A stretch of 64,000 nt of DNA, taken from NCBI GenBank assembly GCA_028583685.1, contig JAMXIF010000086.1:20812073-20876072 (forward strand), given 5' to 3'. The notes below the pieces were generated by a model that was not told the origin of the DNA, searched no databases, and saw only the letters and a list, made by a program, of their open reading frames with translations. Position numbers and translations under genes: made by a program. This document shows, one piece after another, positions 22,601 through 34,794 of this stretch; positions within the stretch are counted from its first letter, which is position 1; each line of letters starts with the position of its first letter. Source of the stretch: Petaurus breviceps papuanus (taxonomy: Eukaryota; Chordata; Mammalia; Diprotodontia; Petauridae).

Positions 22601-23715
22601 AGATTCTTATGGTTCTTTATTTGGTGTGGGATATAAAACACAAAGAAACAACTATGGCGTAAAAAGATTTATTTGAAAAAATGTAATAAAGATACACAGT
22701 AATATTCATATTCCTCTAACAAACTGCTAAAATTCTGGGGTGGAGTATAAAAAATGACTTATATTTTTTGAATGAGGAGTCCAAAATGGTACTTAGAGCT
22801 CTAAGTATACTATAAACAAAGCTATCTGTGATGACAATGTCTTCAAACCAGGAAAGATTTCTTTATCCAACTACATAGATCATGCCAGAAACCTCAGATG
22901 TTCTGCTTCTAAGTAAAATATATGTTGCTGCCATATACATAAATACCACCCTGAATTACAGTTATGGAATTTGGGAGGTTGTTTTCCTGCAAAAATAATT
23001 TCAGCCATCACACTACTTATATCAAATTAATAATAGTCATTAATAATTATTTTTAAATACGCCCATTGTCCCAGTCCAAAAATAAATAAATAAAAAACAA
23101 AGTGGTTATGTTAATTAAATTAAATGTTGATATCTTGTGTTAAAATTAAATAATCTAAAAAAACCAGATGAACATTCACATTTAGGATTTAGCTGTTTTG
23201 GCTTTTTTTAAACCCACCAAAATCAAATAATTAGGGATTTTTCCATTTTCTACATTTCTATAAACTTCCAATTGTATTTTTTTAGTCACTCTCCACAACT
23301 TATATCTTTAGTTATGTAGAGTTTCATTCTTTTAACTCATCTACTTCTTTCCTATAGTATCCCTCATCACAAGAGTATAAACTGCACAAGAGAAAGAAAA
23401 AAAATCTTTCTAGGCCACATCTGTGCTTATATTTCCTTTGGCTTCTCTGGACAGAGCTGCCCTTTAAACTTGCAATATAATTATGAGTTCTGAATAATGT
23501 GTATGCCACCATTCCCACTAACCCCACCTCACCCTGCCACTCGGACAACGCACCACTCCTAAAAAAATAATATTTTAGAGCAGCAGATGATGTCTTTCCC
23601 ATCTGGCATTCCCACACACTGCATCTATTACTCAATGATGCATTAAACTTTGATGACTTGTCATTTTAATTACAAAGGAATCCAGTTTTGGCTAGCTTTA
23701 GAATAACCATCTAAA
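22601..23715. other. Intronic, nothing recognised
   Basis: AT-rich, 1.1 kb, without a repeat or gene I can name. Confidence 0.5.
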
Positions 23716-23744
23716 CAAAAGATTAAATACTTGGATCAGCATGT

Positions 23745-23820
23745 AAAGCTAGATTTGAACTCAGGTCCTTTTGACTCTAGGACTGGTACCTTATCCACTG
23801 CTATGCCTCATAGCTGCTCT
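23745..23820 (-). repeat. SINE head fragment
   Basis: 'GATTTGAACTCAGGTCCTTTTGACTCTAGGACTGGTACC' and 'atccactgctatgcc' are the reverse of the tRNA-type SINE head; partial and diverged. Confidence 0.65.
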
Positions 23821-24147
23821 GCCTTTTATTTTTAAATCACATTTATTTACACATATTTTTCTTCCTCCCCTACAGAGGTAACCATGACTTTTAACAAAGA
23901 AATAAAGGATCAGCTCATCCAAACTAACCAACACATTGGCTATGTCTGATAGAACACGTGGCATTCCAGAGGAAGGATGGGAAGTTCAGCTTTAATATCT
24001 GAATGTTCTAACTGGACCCAGCTATCTTACCCATCATTATGTTAGTTCTGTGCTTTGTATGCTCCCATTGCATGGAAATTGTCATCCTTTACTCATCTAA
24101 TCTTGTCCTTTTTTGCCTCCATACACTTTTACACAGTATTGGTTAAA

Positions 24148-24372
24148 TTTTTTAGTCATTTTCAGTCGTGCCCAACTTTTCATGACTCTTTTTGGTGTTC
24201 CCTTGGCAAAGATACTAAAGTGATTTGCCATTTCCTTCTTCAGCTCATTTTATAGATGAGGAAATTGAGGCTAGCAGGTTTAAGTGACTTGCCCAGGGTT
24301 ACACAGCTAGTGTCTGAGGCTGGATTTGAACTCATAAAGATGAGTCTTCCTGACTCCAGGCCTGACGCAGTA
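24148..24372 (-). repeat. Composite SINE with RTE-like tail
   Basis: Reverse orientation: RTE-like tail first ('TTAGTCATTTTCAGTCGTGC', 'ggcaaagatactaaagtgatttgccatttccttc'), then 'gacttgcccagggttacacagctag', then the head 'cttcctgactccaggcctgac'. Confidence 0.85.
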
Positions 24373-24399
24373 AGCTTTCCATTAAAAAAAAAAAAAAGC

Positions 24400-26930
24400 A
24401 ATTTTGAGAAACATGAGAGGTCATATTATTCCTAATTTATTAGGTCAATGAAGATTCCAAAGGGTGGTTATAAAACAAATCCTAGATCATAACACTATAA
24501 GGGGAGTTTCTGGGGAGCATGTGTGAATCTGCACATTGAAAGAAAACATAAAAATGCATAGGTGGGGATCTCTAGTCATAATGGCATTGGAATGGTCCTA
24601 GGAATCAATGTAGGTTGTGGGTATGAGTGCGTGCAGCTAAAAGAAAACCAGGTCATTTATCATTCATTTAGCAGTGTGGTTACTGTTGTTTTAGTAATAA
24701 AAGAACCCCCAAAAGTATCCTGGTGCTAGGAAATTGCCCTGGCTTAAGGGCAGCTTAATTGTATACTGTATTATAATACAAAGTCTGTATTCCCACTCAA
24801 ATTCCTCACATGATTCATAGATGGCTTTGACCTTCAAACTGATACTATCACAGATTATGGCATTTCAAAATAACAAAAACACTTCCACTATGGGTCCTGA
24901 GGTTTATACTGCCTGGAAGGAGTGTGCCTTGACCCTTATCACCACAAGGTCCTTACCACCACCTATTGTGGCCAGTGAGGATTATGGGAAATCACTTCCA
25001 CATACCATATGTTTCACTACTAAAAGTCCAACTGTAGGGGGCTGATGGGAGGACAGCAGGTTCCCTGATCACTCTGACAGCAGGTGAGCCCTTCTTTAGG
25101 ACTTTGAATGGATCTCCTCATGCTGCGTATGGGGTATGCCAACTGACAACTTTGCTAAGGCAACCGAGAATATCTCCTAGGCATTATGGATAGCTTGGTT
25201 GGCTCAGGCTGTGTGGGGTGGAACCACTTCTTTGGCTAGGCCTATAATAGGGAGTTTTCATTGCAGAATCAGCCCTTTCCCCTTCTTTGTGGGGAACCAG
25301 GGAAAGAGGTAAGAACAGAGCCCAGACAAGAGCCCTGAGAAAAGGCTTTGCTCCCAAGCTGCCCTGAATGACAGACTTTTCCCCCATAAAACTTCTAAGG
25401 CATTTGACTGGGAAGTAAATAAGATAGATGAATGTACATATAGCTGTAGTAAAGAGAGAGACGGAAGGGCAGGATGAAGAGGAGAAGCAGCTAGGACCTG
25501 CCATAGCTGAAGATTACCTGCTGCAGAACTGTTCCTGTACTCGATCTCCCTTCCCATTGCTGACCTGGTACTTCTCACCTTTACCTAAGGTACTCTTGAG
25601 CATGGTTTTAATGCCTGGTGAACCAAGTTTCTGCCTTCCCCAGACAGGAATAAGTCCTTCTCTCCTAAGATACTGGTTTTCCTTTAGTGATTTTAAATCC
25701 TTGGATTTGGATTTTGACCTTTGGAACCACACTGACAAGTCTGTTGGCTCTAACTTTATGGCTCTTTCAACAGACTGTACTATTAAAGCAGAGATGAAGG
25801 GGCCTTTAACCTGGAAGGCCTAGGGAAGAGGGAAGACAAGTCCATCCTGTGGCATAAACACTGAGGACAACATTATCAGGAAATGTTAGTATAGAATAAT
25901 TATCATTGCCAATATTCCATTGGTTTCAACCAACATCTTCTTAGGTCAGTAAGCACAGGTATACATATATGTATATGTGTGTGTGTGTATCCCCCAGGGG
26001 ACCTCTGTGTATTTGAGAATCCCTCACATCATCCAACTTTGCTGATCCACCTGCACCACCAAACCTCATATGTAAAGAGTGAATGCTTTAGTAAGGGAAA
26101 AGACTTGGGCGATCAAGTAGCATCTCATGGAGAAAGAAAGCAATCTTGCTATATTGGGAAATTTGTACACTGCTTAGGGGATTGAGAGCTCATTCCAGTC
26201 AGTGCCTGGGGCAACCTGCCAGCTCCCAGGAGGGGAGAATGTCAAGCCGTCTACAATGGAAGACTCTAGTTTTCTGAACAAGATTGTTTTCCCTTGAGGC
26301 CTGGCCATTATTTCCCCCAAATTTTGCCTTCTGAATTTTTTTCCCTCAGATTTTGCAAATGGCAGAATTACTGTCTTATTTTTAGAACCTCTCTTCCCCC
26401 TGCAGGCTAGTTTAGCTTTAGTTTTGTCACTCCGAGGAAGATATTCAACCCTATGGGGTAAGAAGCACTCATTGTCCTAATTACATGCAAAGAACTCTCA
26501 ACTTCAAACACCTAGATATGTCAAATGATCTAATCAAGTAGTTCTGATGGAAAAAGCAGCAGAGTTATCCCAGTAGACATAGTGATGATTGTTGGCCAGG
26601 CCCCAGATTCCTACCAACTTCTGTCCTGACCACCATGCAAGAATAGGGATTAGTCATCTCCCTGGCTGCCATTCTCTCTCCACACTAACCACCAGTCCAG
26701 GATCAAGAAGTCCTAGGGCAGAACGGATGTGGTTAAAGCCTAGAATACTTCAAACATATCTTGGCCAGCTATACTCTATAGCCCACTAGGCCTCAGGACT
26801 TCACAGATCCCTGCATTCACAACCAGGTGGGAACATATTCTGGCCATCTGTCCCAACACCTATATATCTTTTGCACCTCTTTCTCCCTTTCATTACCTGC
26901 TCAGTGACAAAGAATCAAATCAACACTACC
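24400..26930. other. Repeat-poor intronic stretch of unknown origin
   Basis: About 2.5 kb with no element I can name, apart from a TA/TG microsatellite at 25960-25990. Base composition is more GC-rich than the flanks and open frames are longer than average: 25428-25823 (+) would give 131 residues with no motif I recognise. It could be a decayed retroelement interior, an old processed sequence or single-copy intron; I cannot decide. Confidence 0.4.
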
Positions 26931-27099
26931 ACTGGTTCCATGAAAAGTGTCACAATCCATTTCCCCTCTCAGTTCTTGGCTGATTTCTGACCATTATCGC
27001 CTCTTCCCTCACACCCATCTACACTACACCATTGCCATGTCTCCCACTCTGCCCTACCCTTCCACTGTGCTTTCTAGAACCCCTGTTCATTTATTATTG

Positions 27100-27300
27100 T
27101 TCTTAATATTATACTTGTACCCACGACCTTGGAAACTACATAGATTTAATATTTAATTTGCTATATATATGTTACCCTCACCCCAGTAGAATGTGAGTTT
27201 CTTGAGGGCAAGAACAGTTTCATTTTTGTTTTTGTACACACAGAATCTAACACAGTGTCTGGCACATAAATTTAATAAATGCTCACTGAATTCAACAGAG
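27100..27300 (+). repeat. L2-type LINE 3' tail
   Basis: 'ccccagtagaatgtgagtttcttgagggcaagaaca' and 'cagtgtctggcacataaatttaataaatgctcactgaa'. A second, shorter tail follows at 27400-27480 ('cagtgccttgaacagagaag...ttaataaatactcactgaa'). Confidence 0.8.
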
Positions 27301-27744
27301 ATGTCCTAGCACACCACCTCTACCCCCCATAGTGTACTAAAACCCCTCACAACATCCCTTACCAAACATCCCATCATACGACAGAGCCTATGCAACTAAC
27401 ACATCTCTGTATTCCCAGTGCCAACCACAGTGCCTTGAACAGAGAAGATACTTTCACTTAATAAATACTCACTGAAATGAAGTGAATCTCTCTAAGCTAA
27501 TTTGAAGTCCTAGAATGCCACTTGTTTTATTAACTTGTTATTTGTAGGTACATCCTAATTTAAAAAGAAATATAGATACAGGATGTGAAGATTTGATTTT
27601 ATGAAACAGAAAACATAGGGGATGATTGATCAAAGTACAAAGAATTCACTATAAGGATTCTTTAAAAAGGTTTTCTCCAGGTAACCAGAACAAGGGATCT
27701 AACAGTCCTTTTATACTCTACCTGGGTGAGATCCTGTGTGGCTG

Positions 27745-28370
27745 CTGGTTGTTGTTTTTTAATTCTGGCCATCATATATCAGGAAGGACTTTGACAAGTA
27801 TGGGGGAAGGGAAGGAGAGGAGGGGGGAGGGACAGAAGGATCAACCATAGGAAGTCATCCAAAATGGTGATGGGACTTGAAATCAAGCCATAAGAGGACT
27901 GGGCTGAAGGAACTGAGGCATGGAGAAGAGAATGCTATAAGAGGGCTCTGTCTAAATATTTGAATGTCTCTGCAAGGAAGAAGGATTAGACTCACTCTGC
28001 TTTGCCTCAAGAAGAATAACTATGGATAGAAGTTGCTTTACATTCTGGCATAATCTGAGGAAGAAAAAAGTCCTCACAATGTGTGCTCCCTCAGTAGGTA
28101 CTGCGGACTCTATTACCTGAGGTCTCTGCCCTTAGATCTGATGACCATTAGAAACACCTCCCTGTGGGCTGCATCCTGATGTTGAAAACCATAAACTAAG
28201 ATTATGTATGTTGCATTGTAATTCTTTTTGTTTTTGTTGTTGTTAAACATTTTTTAATCTGCTTCTGGCTGCACTTGGTAGTTTTGCTGACTACTTAAAT
28301 GAGAGTCTGATACCTTTGCTGTAGGGGATATGGGTTTCTCCCAACATTGAAATGCTATGATTCTACATGC
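27745..28370 (+). mobile_element. L3/CR1-type LINE 3' region
   Basis: In CR1-clade order: 'ttctggccatcatatatcaggaaggactttgacaag', 'ggcatggagaagagaatgctataagaggg', 'aaatatttgaatgtctctgc', 'aagaaggattagactcactctgctttgcc', ending in 'tgaaatgctatgattctac'. Ancient. Confidence 0.7.
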
Positions 28371-28439
28371 TTCTTATTACTGTCTTTCATCTAATACCAT
28401 GGTTTTGAGAAATCAATGAACAAAGACCTTGGACAACTC

Positions 28440-28645
28440 AGGGCAGCTAGATGGGAGTGGTGGATAGAGCACTGACCCTGGAGTCAGGAGGACTTGAGTT
28501 CAAATCCAGCATCAGACACTGACTAGCTGTGTGAGCCTGGGACAAAGCACTTAACCTTCTTCTCTGGCATCGGTTTCCTTATCTGTAAAACTAAGGGGTA
28601 AAACCAAATGATACTTTAATTCTAGATCTAGGATCCTACAGAGGT
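28440..28645 (+). repeat. SINE with tRNA head and CORE/THER-type tail
   Basis: Head 'GGGCAGCTAGATGGGAGTGG', 'ggagtcaggaggacttgagttc', then 'cggtttccttatctgtaaaactaaggggtaaaacc' and 'taattctagatctaggatc'. It ends like MIR/THER, not with the RTE-like tail. Confidence 0.75.
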
Positions 28646-29230
28646 CTAGCTATAATTCATCACTAGTCCTGAAAATTTAAAAGATCCAGGTGTTTTGAAC
28701 TCCTGCATGAACCAAAAGGTAGCAACATATTCCTGTACTAAAAGGGGCAGATTTCTAAAATTCTATCTATTAAAATTCTGTCTTTTAAAGATCCACAATC
28801 AGTGAAAAGTAAAAGGAAATTAGAAGTTCATTAAGGCAAATAAATCTAACTCTAAGAATTAAAGTAATGTTAAAATTAATTAATGGAGAAGTAAAACATC
28901 TGATTCTGGGATCTTTAGATGATTCTGCTGAAATATTTACCAATTACTCTCTTTAACATCACTCCCTTCTTCTTTGGGGAGGGAGGGGTACCAGCAGCAC
29001 ACAGTAAATGCAGTGGGCAGCCCTTGGAAGTTCAAGATAACCCCATATTCTCTCAGGAATAAATAACAATTGTATTGCTTCCATAGCAGTTGCTACCAAG
29101 TAACTCAGGAGTATCCTGGCCAAAAAAAGAGGAGCCACTTTGGATCCTCCAAAAATCAAAGCGCCCTTGATTTTTGTCTCTGACATGCACCATGCTGAAG
29201 GAGTCAAGTGCTAGTCCACTTTGGACAGAC
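28646..29230. other. Intronic, nothing recognised
   Basis: AT-rich, no repeat named. Confidence 0.5.
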
Positions 29231-29234
29231 AGTT

Positions 29235-29450
29235 TTGATGCAGAGGAAAGAGTAGTGATTTTTCCTTAAATTCAGATTCTGGTTCTGCTCCTCACTGACT
29301 TTGTTAACTTGGGTAAATGACTTCACTGATCTGGGCCTCTGTTTTCTCATCTGCAAAATGAGATTAATAATATTTATATTTCCTACCTTTTAGGGTTGTT
29401 ATAAGGAAAATGCTTTGGAAACAAAGAAGTGACATATAACTGTGAATGAT
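29235..29450 (+). repeat. MIR
   Basis: 'atgcagaggaaagagtagtg', 'ctgactttgttaacttgggtaaatgacttc', 'gttttctcatctgcaaaatgag', 'agggttgttataaggaaaatg': a near complete MIR. Confidence 0.85.
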
Positions 29451-30114
29451 TATTGCTTTTTCTTGTGGTTAAAGTCCTCTACTCCTTTTTCCAAGGTTCA
29501 AACATATTGGGCCTTGCCAAAATCAAGACTTCAGGAGAAAAGACATTTTGCAAACCAGATTCCAAAGAGTACTGGAATTACTTGGGTTCATCACATATGG
29601 ATGGAAACAATAAGGCAACGGGACTTGGTTTTAAACTCTGAAGTTATAAAATCATTTTGTCAAAATTTTCTTTTTTTGCACTGAGATACTTTTAGCGACT
29701 GTGTTTATTACCATGGAAAATTTCCTCCATAACTAGGCATAGTTTATAATAAATTGAGTTTCTGTAGACAGGTAGAAGCACAGAATTTAGAGTCAGAAAA
29801 GACTTTAGAAATGATCTAGGTCTGTTACAAAAAATAAAAAATAACACTAGATATTGTTTTCAGTTGTGACAAAGAATCTTCACTAATTTTAGCAGCAGAA
29901 TCTAAGGCATGTTTTATTTCAGGAAGGTGAAGATGCGTGATTTCAGAAAGGACCTGAAATTCAATTACTGGTTCTACCAGCAACTTAAGATGTTCTCAAT
30001 CAGCCACAAAGAGATATCAGGCTTACAGAATTCTGCTCCAAATTTTACATATGTTTCCTTGCTAGAAGAGGAACTGAGGAGATTCAATGAGTAATTTGCT
30101 GCTCCTAACAATAA
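29451..30114. other. Intronic, nothing recognised
   Basis: Short open frames only (29442-29684 and 29909-30094, plus strand), with no similarity I recognise. Confidence 0.5.
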
Positions 30115-30375
30115 TGATTAATAATAATAATATAATAGATAGCATTTATATAATGCCTATTATGTGTCAGGAATTATGATAAGTGTTTCCAAATATTATC
30201 TCATTTCAAAATGACCATTGAGGTTAAGTGACATTACACTTAGGGAAACAGAGGCCAAACAGAGCTTAAGTAACTTACTCAAGGACACACAGCTGGCAAA
30301 TGTCTGAAACCACATTTGAACTCAGGTCTTCCTAACTTCAGGCTGAGAGCTCTATCCACTGCTGCCTCTTAAAAA
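30115..30375 (-). repeat. MIR
   Basis: Reverse MIR: 'tagcatttatataatgcctattatgtgtcagg', 'ttatctcatttcaaaatgacc', 'agtaacttactcaaggacacacagctgg', 'cttcctaacttcaggctgagagctctatccactg'. Confidence 0.85.
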
Positions 30376-30492
30376 AAGGGGGCTGGAGGGAGGGTCAGAG
30401 GATCCTAAGCCCACTAGGTCATTATTTCCTGCCTGGGCCTCAGCAGTCTTGGCAAGAACAAGGGAAGAGGATAAAAACTGTATTTAGAATGT

Positions 30493-30736
30493 CTGAGGAG
30501 CAGCTAGGTGGTATGGTGTGGAGTGCTAGGCCTAGAGTCAAGAAGAACTGAATTCAAATCTGGACTTATACACTTAACCCTGGGCAAGTCACTTAACCCT
30601 GTTTGCCTCAGTTTCTTCATCTGTAAAATCAGCCGGAGAAGGAAATGACAAACCACTCTAGTATTTTTACTAAGAAAACCCCAAGTGGAGTCACAAAGAG
30701 CTGGACATGACTGAAGACAACTAAGCAACAACAACA
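30493..30736 (+). repeat. Composite SINE with RTE-like tail
   Basis: Head GAGCAGCTAGGTGGTATGGT, 'gtttgcctcagtttcttcatctgtaaaatcagc' join, tail 'GGAGAAGGAAATGACAAACC' to AACAACAACA. Flanked by ATTTAGAATGT (30482-30492 and 30737-30747). Confidence 0.92.
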
Positions 30737-30747
30737 ATTTAGAATGT

Positions 30748-31180
30748 TTTCTTTTCGGCACATAAGGGAACGTGTGTCTCCTCAACTTCTCTTATTGAGT
30801 TTTCCGACTGGATCTTACCCTCCTGAGAAGGAGCAGGGGAAAGGATGGAAGGAGGTAGAAAGAAGAGAGTTATGCAGACTCTAAAAAAATATATTCATTA
30901 TTTAAATTTAGGGGAAACAGGAATATTAAATAGGACAATGTATGTATCAGTTGGATCTGGACACATAATCCATGGTAAAGGATAGTAGAGAGGAAAAATA
31001 CAAAAATTCATTCTCTACTGCCATGGTAAAAATCCTCAGTATTTAAAATGATAGAGTTAAATGTACTGAATATTTAATATGATATTCACTGAAACATGAA
31101 ATATGGGGGAAAATGGCCCTTTTCTCTACTTCAGGTTATATCTATAACCTAATTCATTCTCAGGACCTAAGGACCATGCC
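30748..31180. other. Intronic, nothing recognised
   Basis: AT-rich, no repeat named. Confidence 0.5.
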
Positions 31181-31184
31181 TCAA

Positions 31185-31670
31185 ACACAAATCACTCTGG
31201 CTCTCGCTGATTAGCCAACAATAGGTCCCAGGCCAAGTCCTACTTGGTCATTATTTGGGCCCAGTTTGGCTCAGAGTGAATGTAAAATAGCAATTGTTTC
31301 TCTTTTGACCAGAAACCCTGAGGATCTTTCCTTCTCAAATAGATATTTTCTTTTGTACTAGGTAAAGAGGCCATTCTCTGCCTCATTTCCTACCTAGCCT
31401 TAATCACACAATGGGCACTACCTCAGTCTAACTTAGACCTGTTAAAGACCTTAGCTTAGAAAGGTCAAGGTCTCCCACTGCATCCAGGGCCATCTCCAGT
31501 CAGCCTGATGATCTATATCTCACCACTGGACCCAGATGGCTCCAGAGGAAAAAGTGAGGATGGTGACTTTGCACAGCCCTCCCTCACTTAAGTACAATTC
31601 ACTTGCAAGTCATGGCATCACCTCCCTGATGGTCATGGTCCTCTTCAAGAACAATGGACAAAACACAATA
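31185..31670 (+). repeat. Unassigned interspersed repeat, copy A
   Basis: It shares long blocks with 34795-35227: 'cagagtgaatgtaaaatagc', 'tttctcttttgaccagaaaccctgagg', 'CACTGGACCCAGATGGCTCC', 'TTGCACAGCCCTCCCTCACT' and 'gcaagtcatggcatcacctccctgat'. The end 'caagaacaatggacaaaacacaa' has an AAC-type tail. I do not know the family. The tail hints at RTE-type mobilisation, but an LTR is not excluded. Confidence 0.7.
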
Positions 31671-32039
31671 TCCTAATTACATATTAATATTTATAAATCA
31701 TGCACATACCAGGCAAAAAAGTCATGATGATATTGCTACAGAAACCATGTGAGCATCAAGTGATTTCACTAGAAGGTCCAAAATGCAACCCTAAGAAACT
31801 ATGCTAGTCTAGTAAGGACCTGATTTCAACAGAACTAAAAAGTGATCCATTACAATCCAATTACTGTTAAAATTGTTAAATTTAATTGCTTATAGTTACT
31901 AAATTTTGTTATAATTGTTTAAAAAAATCCCTATTTAAAAGTTATACTAAAAAAAAATCCCATGTCATATTTTCTTTAAATAGTAATTCTCCTTATACTT
32001 TGGTATCCCAAAAGGCACATGAATTATTCAGTGTTGGTA

Positions 32040-32225
32040 ATCTAGGGAGACAGTAGGATATAGTAACTAGAGTTCTGATATTGTAATCTAAAGATACCTA
32101 GGTTCAAATCCTGTTTGTGATAGTTTAGGGATACTGGATCTTGCCCAACCACCTCACTTTACAGATGAGATAACTTCAGGTCCAAGGGGATTAAGTGACT
32201 TGCCCAACATCACCCATGTAGTGTG
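32040..32225. repeat. MIR fragments
   Basis: 'gacagtaggatatagtaactagagttctg' (forward MIR-like) followed by 'tttacagatgagataacttcagg...agtgacttgcccaac' (reverse MIR). Two decayed pieces. Confidence 0.5.
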
Positions 32226-32234
32226 TGCCAAATA

Positions 32235-32490
32235 TATCCTTTTTATTTCTACATCAGTGGTCTCAACTAAAATCCCACCTACTGCAAGAAGCCTTTCTGA
32301 TTCCCACTTAACTTCCAGAGATTATCTCCAGTTTACACTGTATAGAGCTTATTTGTACATAATTGTTCACATGTTGTCTTCCTTCGTTAAACTGAGAACA
32401 GAGAATCTGTTTTGCTTTTTTTTCATCTCTGGGGTTTAGCGCTATGCCCGGAATACAGTAGGTGCTTAATAAATGTTTGTTGACTTTACT
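32235..32490 (+). repeat. L2/L3-type LINE 3' tail
   Basis: 'tgcaagaagcctttctgattccc', 'aactgagaacagagaatctg' and 'ctatgcccggaatacagtaggtgcttaataaatgtttgttga'. Confidence 0.8.
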
Positions 32491-33130
32491 AAATTACATT
32501 GTAGACTATGCTGTCTGGGGACTCTCCTCTGAAATGAGGTCTCACCAATAGTATTTTTCACCTTCTGTTGAGCTTAAATTAAAATCCTACAATCATGAGA
32601 ATTGACTCTCATGGATAATTTAAAGAGGTTGCAGGTAACTGATTGATTCAGAACAGACATTAGTCTAGTAGATGTGTACAGTATTCGAAAGGGCAAGTAA
32701 ACAAATATGCAATGAGTTTGCAATGAGTTGGTGGAAATAAATGGTCAAAAGACCCAACAGGCAAATTTCACATAAGTCTCCTTGCAGTCTACTTTTTTTT
32801 TCCCTTCTGGAATCAGTGTCACCCTCTCAGACACTAAGGCAGCCAAGAGACTGTTTTCTGTTTACCTCAAATTTCTTTTTATAACTGCGCCATGCAAGCA
32901 AAAGTAGAAAATATTGCTTCAAAGTGAAAATTTAACCTGGCAACAAATTCTTTATAGAAATAAAACATTTTAAGAAAGGCTCAGTCTTACTATTCTTGCC
33001 ACATTTCATTGGAAACATTTGGATAAGCATACTTTTGGGATGTATACATGTAAATCAATTTTCATCTTGCTGATAATTCAAAGACTTAAGGAAAGTACTA
33101 ATACATATTTGGGTGTGTTAATTATTAGAA
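32491..33130. other. Intronic, nothing recognised
   Basis: AT-rich, no repeat named. Confidence 0.5.
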
Positions 33131-33134
33131 CCTA

Positions 33135-33725
33135 TGCAGTAGCAGATTACAGGAAATAATGGCACAACAAATGGAAGGGCTGAACAAGGTATGGTATATG
33201 ATTGTGATGGAATACTACTGTGCTATGAGAAATGATCGCTTCAATGATTTTAGAAAAACATGGGAGGACTTGCACGGAATAACGAAGAGCGAAATGAGCG
33301 GAACCAAGAGAACATTGTATACAGTAACAGCAATATTGTTTTAAGAAGGACTTTGAATGAATAAGTTATTTTGTCTATTATAAATACCCCCAATAAAGGA
33401 CATATGAAGAAAGACACGATCTGCATCCTCCTGAAAAAAATGATAAACAGAAGCATGCATAGAATAATCTTAGATACAAATATGCATGCACGCACACACA
33501 CACACATTTGTGTCTAATGGTAGCCATCTCTAGGGCAGGGTAGGGGGAGGGGAAGGGAAGAAAAAAAAAGAAAATAATCACATGATAATTTTGTTGAATA
33601 TTTGAAAGGAATAGCAAGTTATGCATAACGATTTGCAATTTCATGTACAATTATCTTTTTTATTGTACTATGCTATGAAAATGCTTGTTTTATTCTATAA
33701 ATTGAAAGTAAAACAAAATAAAATA
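33135..33725 (+). mobile_element. L1 3' end of a distinct subfamily
   Basis: 'gggctgaacaaggtatggtatatgattgtgatgg' and 'gagaacattgtatacagtaacagcaatattg' are L1 3' landmarks. The later part 'atggtagccatctctagggcaggg' differs from the L1 ends at 14.3, 15.7 and 41.1 kb, so it is another subfamily. A CA run lies at 33490-33508. Confidence 0.75.
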
Positions 33726-33739
33726 AACCACTACAAAAT

Positions 33740-34310
33740 CCCTTTGATATTACCCATGGGGTTTGTTTAAATGAGGATAATCAACCATACTAAACAAGAC
33801 TGTACATAGTTTTGCTGAATCATTCATGTTTGAATAACACAGTGACATAGAACCTAACCAGAAATGTACCAGTCTTTTTTGTCCCTGAATGCTGAGATGC
33901 AACTCTCAGACAAGTAATGCTTAAGGGTTTCTTTTAAAACACTGGCCACAAATGTGTTCCTCCCTCTGTTTTGTCTCACTGTGTATACCTCAATTAGGTT
34001 AGAAAATAAAAAAAATAAGAGTACTTGACATTACCAGGGCTTGTTAAATGAAGAAAAAGTCAACATTAGTTGACTGTAAAGTTTCATGATCGTTTAGCAG
34101 ATAAACACTGAAGGCAGCTCATAAATTTGGACAACTGGCCATGTATTTGGCATTGATTTTCTAACAGTGACCAGAGCCTCAGTTCCATTCAAAAACCCCT
34201 CCTCCTGATGACCCAGCTAATCAGAATGAATATTTGTACGTGAACTTTATGTCAGTGGGGCACCATAATAATGGACAACAGCCTTCTAGCAAGGACTTTT
34301 GATAGCTTTA
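33740..34310. other. Intronic, nothing recognised
   Basis: No repeat or frame named. Confidence 0.5.
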
Positions 34311-34539
34311 GGTATGAATGAGAGGCAGAATAATCTTAAAAGAGATGTGAGAGTTTAAGTGGCTCCCTCCTGGTAATGAAGCTATTATATGTTAGATGCT
34401 GACTTTAAACTCAGTTCTTCCTGACTCCAAGACTGGTCATCCACGGTGCACATAATACAAGCCTAATTTTCTTCCATGTGCATTCACACATTCCTGTTAG
34501 GGCAATAAATAGTAACATCACTTCTTTGTAGATGACTTC

Positions 34540-34735
34540 TCACTTTTCAAAATCACCTTGTATATGTTATCTCATTTAAACCTCGTAGCTCTCTGTTAAT
34601 ATAGTCAGGGAGAAAATTATTAGCCCCATTTTAAAGATGAGGAAATATAGGATCAGTTGTGATAAGAGACCTGCCCATGGCTATTAAGTAGCAGATGAAG
34701 CATTAAAATCCAGGTCTTTTGACCTTTATTATAAT
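34540..34735 (-). repeat. MIR
   Basis: Reverse MIR: 'tatgttatctcatttaaacctcg', 'gccccattttaaagatgaggaaa', 'gacctgcccatggctattaagtagcag'. A further MIR-like scrap lies at 34350-34445. Confidence 0.75.
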
Positions 34736-34794
34736 ACTCTCATATATGACAATATACTACTAGACTTAATTCACTTAGGAGTTCATAGATTAGA

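Noticed and set aside
25428-25823. A 131-residue open frame on the plus strand
   Set aside because: No motif, no splice context and no homologue I recognise; kept only as a note on the unassigned stretch.
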